From positions 2,914,001 through 2,978,000 of the forward strand of contig NZ_JAJOZC010000001.1 of the NCBI RefSeq assembly GCF_023701695.1: DNA of 64,000 bases. Direction: 5' to 3'. The notes below the pieces were generated by a model. It did not search any database. It was not told the DNA's origin and saw nothing but the letters and a program-made list of their open reading frames with translations. Source of the DNA: Streptomyces sp. RKAG290 (lineage in GTDB: Bacteria > Actinomycetota > Actinomycetes > Streptomycetales > Streptomycetaceae). Below are positions 61,314 through 64,000 of the stretch, piece after piece. The position numbers and the translations under genes are program-made. How positions within the stretch are numbered: position 1 is the first letter of the stretch; each line of letters starts with the position of its first letter.

Positions 61314-61488
61314 GTAACGACCTCAGTTGGATCAAGAGCAGCTACAGCGGTGAGGACAGCGGCAACTGCGTCGAGGTCGCCACCCGCCCCGCACCGTCCA
61401 CGTCCGCGATTCCAAGGACGTCACCGTCTGCGCCCTCACTGTCTCCCCCGCCGCCTGGTCGGCCTTCCTCGGGTTCGTGGCGGTCTAG
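61310..61488 (+). pseudogene. DUF397 protein, frameshifted
   Basis: ATG 61310 overlaps the XRE stop. MSNDLSWIKSSYSGEDSGNC then CVEVAT is the canonical DUF397 start. The frame is lost at the C4 run 61387-61390; with one more C it reads RPRTVHVRDSKDVTVCALTV and ends SPAAWSAFLGFVAV at TAG 61486-61488, a complete 59-aa DUF397. These small proteins partner the upstream XRE regulator in controlling development or antibiotics. Most likely a sequence undercall rather than a dead gene. Confidence 0.78.
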
Positions 61489-61793
61489 TGTCCTGGTTCG
61501 ATGATTTGCCGGAGGTCCTGACCCGGTCGGACTTCGCGTCCATGCTGGGACGCGAGCCGCGCAGTATCGAGCGGATGGCGGCGCGAGGGCTCGTCGCGGA
61601 GCCCGCGTACCGCAATCGCGGGAAGTGCGTGTGGGAGGAGGAGGCCGCACTCGGCTGGTTCCGCTCCCTGCACGAGCACGCGGTGATCGTGCCGGCGACC
61701 GAGCTGGCCGTGAAAGAACTCGCCACGCACCACGCATACGTGTGCCCGCTCAGCAGTAATCACGTGGGGCTCGCCCGCCCCGAATGCTCGTGA
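61488..61793 (+). CDS. small HTH-like protein of unknown function
   Basis: 101 aa from GTG 61488, whose G is the last base of the DUF397 stop. SWFDDLPEVLTRSDFASMLG, REPRSIERMAARGLVAEPAY and KCVWEEEAALGWFRSLHEHA look like a MerR/excisionase-type winged helix reading, then a helical tail. No SD, so translation is probably coupled to DUF397. Function unknown. Confidence 0.5.
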   Translation: MSWFDDLPEVLTRSDFASMLGREPRSIERMAARGLVAEPAYRNRGKCVWEEEAALGWFRSLHEHAVIVPATELAVKELATHHAYVCPLSSNHVGLARPECS

Positions 61794-62098
61794 TGTACCG
61801 GCCGGGCGGCCAGGGCCTGGTCTTCAACGTCGATGCGGTGGAGACCATCAACCAGCAGATCGACGGAACCCGCGGCCCGGCCGCGGAGACCCGGAAGATC
61901 ACGCGGGACGAGGAGCCCCTGGACGCGTGGCAGAGGCCTTGGACCGTGTTCCACCTCAGTGAGGCCGGCACGATCGGCGAGATCGCTCCGCCGGTCCAGC
62001 AGGGGCGCTACCTGCGGCTCGGCGACGTCCTGGAGGCGCTGATCACCAACCACCTCTCGGTCCCGACACTCGACGAGGCGTTTCCCACCCGGAAGTGA
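61784..62098 (+). CDS. hypothetical protein
   Basis: 104 aa from ATG 61784, or 101 aa from ATG 61793, which overlaps the previous stop as TGATG. VMYRPGGQGLVFNVDAVETI, DEEPLDAWQRPWTVFHLSEA, LRLGDVLEALITNHLSVPTL. Mixed alpha/beta, soluble, no recognised family. Coupled to the upstream small gene and so probably part of the XRE/DUF397 unit. Confidence 0.5.
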   Translation: MLVMYRPGGQGLVFNVDAVETINQQIDGTRGPAAETRKITRDEEPLDAWQRPWTVFHLSEAGTIGEIAPPVQQGRYLRLGDVLEALITNHLSVPTLDEAFPTRK

Positions 62099-62101
62099 AG
62101 A

Positions 62102-62558
62102 TCAGGCGGCCGGCAGCTTCACCGTGAACGCCTGCCTGCTGGGGTCGTCGATGTTACGACACCGACCCGCCCTTGCGGCCGGCGTCGAGGACGAGCGAGC
62201 CGGTCACGGACTGCCCCGGGCTTGTACTCGGTGTCGAGTTCGGGGCCGTCCACGGCCTCGTCGGTGGTGGCGACCCGCGGGGACGTCTTCTCGTCCTGCC
62301 ACTTCACGGCACCGTCCGTCGAGACGGTGGCGACGTGGTGCCCGATGTTCTTGATCGTGAGCGTCAGGACGAGGAGCTGCCCCTTCCCACGCTGCTCGGC
62401 GCCGATCTCCTCCGGGGTGACCACGCCCTTCGGCGCCACGGCTGCCGTCTGCCTGGCCTCGGCCCCTCGGCCTTCGAGTCAGAGGACGACGAGCAGCCCG
62501 TCACGAAGGCCAGCGACAACACTGCGGCAACTCCGGCCGCACGCACCGGAGTAAGCAT
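62102..62558 (-). pseudogene. DUF4352-like lipoprotein, several frameshifts
   Basis: ATG 62558 with GGGGGAGGGG upstream. Signal peptide and lipobox (LSLAFVTGCSSSS) in frame 1; frame 2 resumes after the C4 run 62463-62466 with TAAVAPKGVVTPEEIG, GQLLVLTLTIKNIGHHVATV and DEAVDGPELDTEYKPG; one base too many at 62214-62217 and a 2-nt loss near 62153 disturb the C-terminus, which should end DDPSRQAFTVKLPAA. The repaired product (~152 aa) is a secreted, lipid-anchored immunoglobulin-like DUF4352 protein. Three lesions make true decay more credible here than elsewhere. Confidence 0.65.
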
Positions 62559-62600
62559 GGCCCCTCCCCCAGGAGAACGGCCCTCAGCAGCCGCGATCGC

Positions 62601-63152
62601 TCAATATGGGACACGCCGGGAGTGGCGGATCTTCAGTCGTCCGAATCCCATGGTCCCCGAGATCCGGATCTTCGGCCCGCCGGGCCGGGACGGCGGCCGG
62701 GCCTGGTAGCGCAGGTCCTTCCACCCGGCCTGCAGGCCCTCGACGTCCACGACCGCGTCGCGAGGAACCGTGATCTTCGCCCTGCCGGTGCCCAACTGCA
62801 GCTCGATGTCGACCACCTCATGCTCGATGACCGCCCGGGACAGATCCAGGCGCACCCTTCCGAACGCGGACTCGACCTTGAGAATCCGAGGCACCCGCCA
62901 CACGCCGCCCCGTTTGATCCGCCCGCCGGCGACGGCGATCGTCGACGTGGTGGCCGGCTGCTCCGGCGGGAGTGCGGCCAGAGCCGACACGAGCTCACTC
63001 GGCGCCCTCGCGGTGAGCACGTGATGGAGTCCCTCGTCCAACTCCTCGTGCGAGATGTGCCCTTCGGCATACGCGTTCTGCAGGCGCTGCACGGCCGTGT
63101 CGCGGTCGTCCTCGCCGATCAGCGGCGGCGAACCTTCCGGTGCGGGGGTCAC
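62601..63152 (-). CDS. DUF1707 SHOCT-like / LiaF-like envelope-stress protein
   Basis: 183 aa. N-terminal DUF1707 helix pair: IGEDDRDTAVQRLQNAYAEG, HISHEELDEGLHHVLTARAP. C-terminal beta-rich domain with GRIKRGGVWRVPRILKVESA, FGRVRLDLSRAVIEHEVVDI, QLGTGRAKITVPRDAVVDVE, like the cell-wall-active-antibiotic response (LiaF) C-terminal domain. No transmembrane helices, so cytoplasmic. Role unknown. Confidence 0.85.
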   Translation of the reverse strand: MTPAPEGSPPLIGEDDRDTAVQRLQNAYAEGHISHEELDEGLHHVLTARAPSELVSALAALPPEQPATTSTIAVAGGRIKRGGVWRVPRILKVESAFGRVRLDLSRAVIEHEVVDIELQLGTGRAKITVPRDAVVDVEGLQAGWKDLRYQARPPSRPGGPKIRISGTMGFGRLKIRHSRRVPY

Positions 63153-63256
63153 CGTCTCACCTTAGTGCGGTGCCGGAACCGGCAAAGGTGCATGGCGGAC
63201 ATCGCTTCCGCACGCCGGCCGAGTCGACCCCTCACGCCTCACCACTACTCATGAAT

Positions 63257-63268
63257 GTGACTAGTCAC
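63257..63268 (+). promoter_or_regulatory. palindromic operator at the padR promoter
   Basis: GTGACTAGTCAC is a perfect 12-bp palindrome. TACAAT at 63278-63283 is a good -10 and TGTGAC (63256) a -35 with 16-nt spacing, so the palindrome covers the -35. A PadR protein bound here would repress its own gene. Confidence 0.6.
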
Positions 63269-63319
63269 TTTCTTGAGTACAATGCAGTGACGGGCGAGGA
63301 ACGGGAAGGGGCTGCATCG

Positions 63320-63888
63320 ATGGCACTGCGGCATGCCGTACTGGCGGCGCTGCTGGACGGCGAGTACAGCGGATACCAGCTGGCCAAGGCGTTCGACATC
63401 GGCGTCGCGAACTTCTGGCACGCCCTGCCCCAGCAGCTGTACGCGGAGCTGGCGAAGCTGGAGGGGAAGGGCTGATCGTGGGCCGGCAGGTGGTTCAGGA
63501 GACGCGGCCCAACAAGCGGCTGTTCCACGTCACCGACGCCGGTCGCGCCGAGCTGGAGACGTTCGCCACCACTCCGTCGAAGCCGTCGTTCATCCGCGAC
63601 GACCTGCTCGTGAAGGTCCAGTCCGCCGACCGTATCGGCACCGAACCGGTCATCGAGCAGCTCGAAGAGCGGGCGTCCGCGGCGGAGGGCAAGATCGGGC
63701 TCCTCGACAAGCTGCTGCGGCAGATGCGGGGGGACGCGGACGAAGAGGAGTTCCTCCGCCGGGGCGACCGGATCGGGCCGTACCTGACGTGCCTGCGCGG
63801 TCTGGCCTTCGAGCAGGGCCACCGGGACTGGTGCCTGCGGATCGCGACCGTACTGCGGGAGAGGCAGGCGGCTCATGCCGAACGGTGA
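63320..63888 (+). pseudogene. PadR family regulator, frameshifted
   Basis: ATG 63320 with AAGGGG upstream. HTH: ALRHAVLAALLDGEYSGYQL, AFDIGVANFWHALPQQLYAE, LAKLEG, then an early stop caused by a missing G in the run 63463-63466. Restoring it gives EGLIVGRQVVQETRPNKRLF and the coiled-coil dimer domain (LEERASAAEGKIGLLDKLLR) for an intact 189-aa PadR/Vtr-type regulator. Downstream the GDSL gene starts 13 nt inside its end. Confidence 0.8.
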
Positions 63889-64000
63889 ATACCTGCGTTA
63901 CGTCGCCCTGGGCGACAGCCAGACCGAGGGGGTGGGCGACGGGGACGACACCGTCGGCCTGCGAGGCTGGGCCGACCGGCTCGCCGAGCACCTCGCGGCC
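63875..64000 (+). CDS. SGNH/GDSL hydrolase, N-terminal part (runs off window)
   Basis: ATG 63875 overlaps the padR end by 14 nt. The 42 visible residues carry YVALGDSQTEGVGDGDD, the GDS(Q/L) block of SGNH hydrolases, and RGWADRLAEHLAA. Probably an esterase cotranscribed with, and perhaps controlled by, the PadR regulator. A second GDSL gene is at 54514. Confidence 0.85.
   Translation, partial: MPNGEYLRYVALGDSQTEGVGDGDDTVGLRGWADRLAEHLAA

Overview
The window is a piece of a Streptomyces (or very close actinomycete) chromosome. The evidence is the very high G+C and codon bias, GTG/TTG starts, rare TTA codons, stop-start overlaps (ATGA/GTGA), a 'conservon', mycothiol-type proteins, an XRE/DUF397 pair, and a gene order (purU, SCO4402-like, ABC genes, dmdR1, SIS gene, pdxH, citrate synthase 2, acyl-CoA carboxylase operon, serC) that from memory matches the S. 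coelicolor SCO44xx-SCO43xx core region in reverse. No rRNA, tRNA or CRISPR was seen.

Layout. 1-3278: a divergent catabolic locus (acyl-CoA dehydrogenase and amidohydrolase facing an acyl-CoA ligase) with two matching 15-bp operator-like sites between the starts. 3297-3740: a 444-bp giant palindrome between convergent genes. 3792-7057: EF-hand protein, STAS anti-sigma antagonist, and an ECF-like sigma factor coupled to a zinc-finger anti-sigma/maleylpyruvate-isomerase fusion. 7070-9314: rifamycin-resistance helicase HelR with its RAE operator. 9467-19213: purU, an SCO4402-family gene, an ABC solute-binding lipoprotein with a 161-bp MITE at its stop codon, a large low-complexity membrane protein, an NsdA-like regulator, a primase/polymerase-like gene and an ABC export pair. 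19290-26288: hydrolase, the iron regulator dmdR1 sharing an intergenic region and a DasR-type site with a SIS-domain sugar-phosphate gene, a PAS protein, a tiny peptide gene with its own promoter and terminator, pdxH and citrate synthase 2.

26364-37608: acetyltransferase, then two collinear minus-strand transcription units: DinB/MDMPI-like gene, AtuA-like DUF1446 protein, carboxylase beta, biotin carboxylase alpha, acyl-CoA dehydrogenase; then CoA ligase, enoyl-CoA hydratase and a TetR regulator. Together these parallel the acyclic terpene/leucine (atu/liu) catabolic gene set. 37801-44599: DinB protein, EamA exporter divergent from a LysR regulator, serine hydrolase and a large FAD/Fe-S oxidoreductase. 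44866-50253: a complete conservon cvnABCD followed by two P450s, the first lacking the K-helix ExxR motif (CYP157 type). 50370-57303: serC, small enzymes, secreted/membrane proteins and a TTA-containing lipoprotein.

57414-64000 is more accessory in character: XRE-cupin, TetR, a replication-like winged-helix protein, an XRE/DUF397 system, unknown small genes, a DUF4352-like lipoprotein, DUF1707 and PadR genes, and the start of a GDSL hydrolase. Six genes in the window carry frameshifts that are mostly explained by one missing base in a C or G run (1726-3278, 22522-23942, 60502-61313, 61310-61488, 62102-62558, 63320-63888). This points strongly to homopolymer under-calling in the assembly rather than six independent gene deaths.
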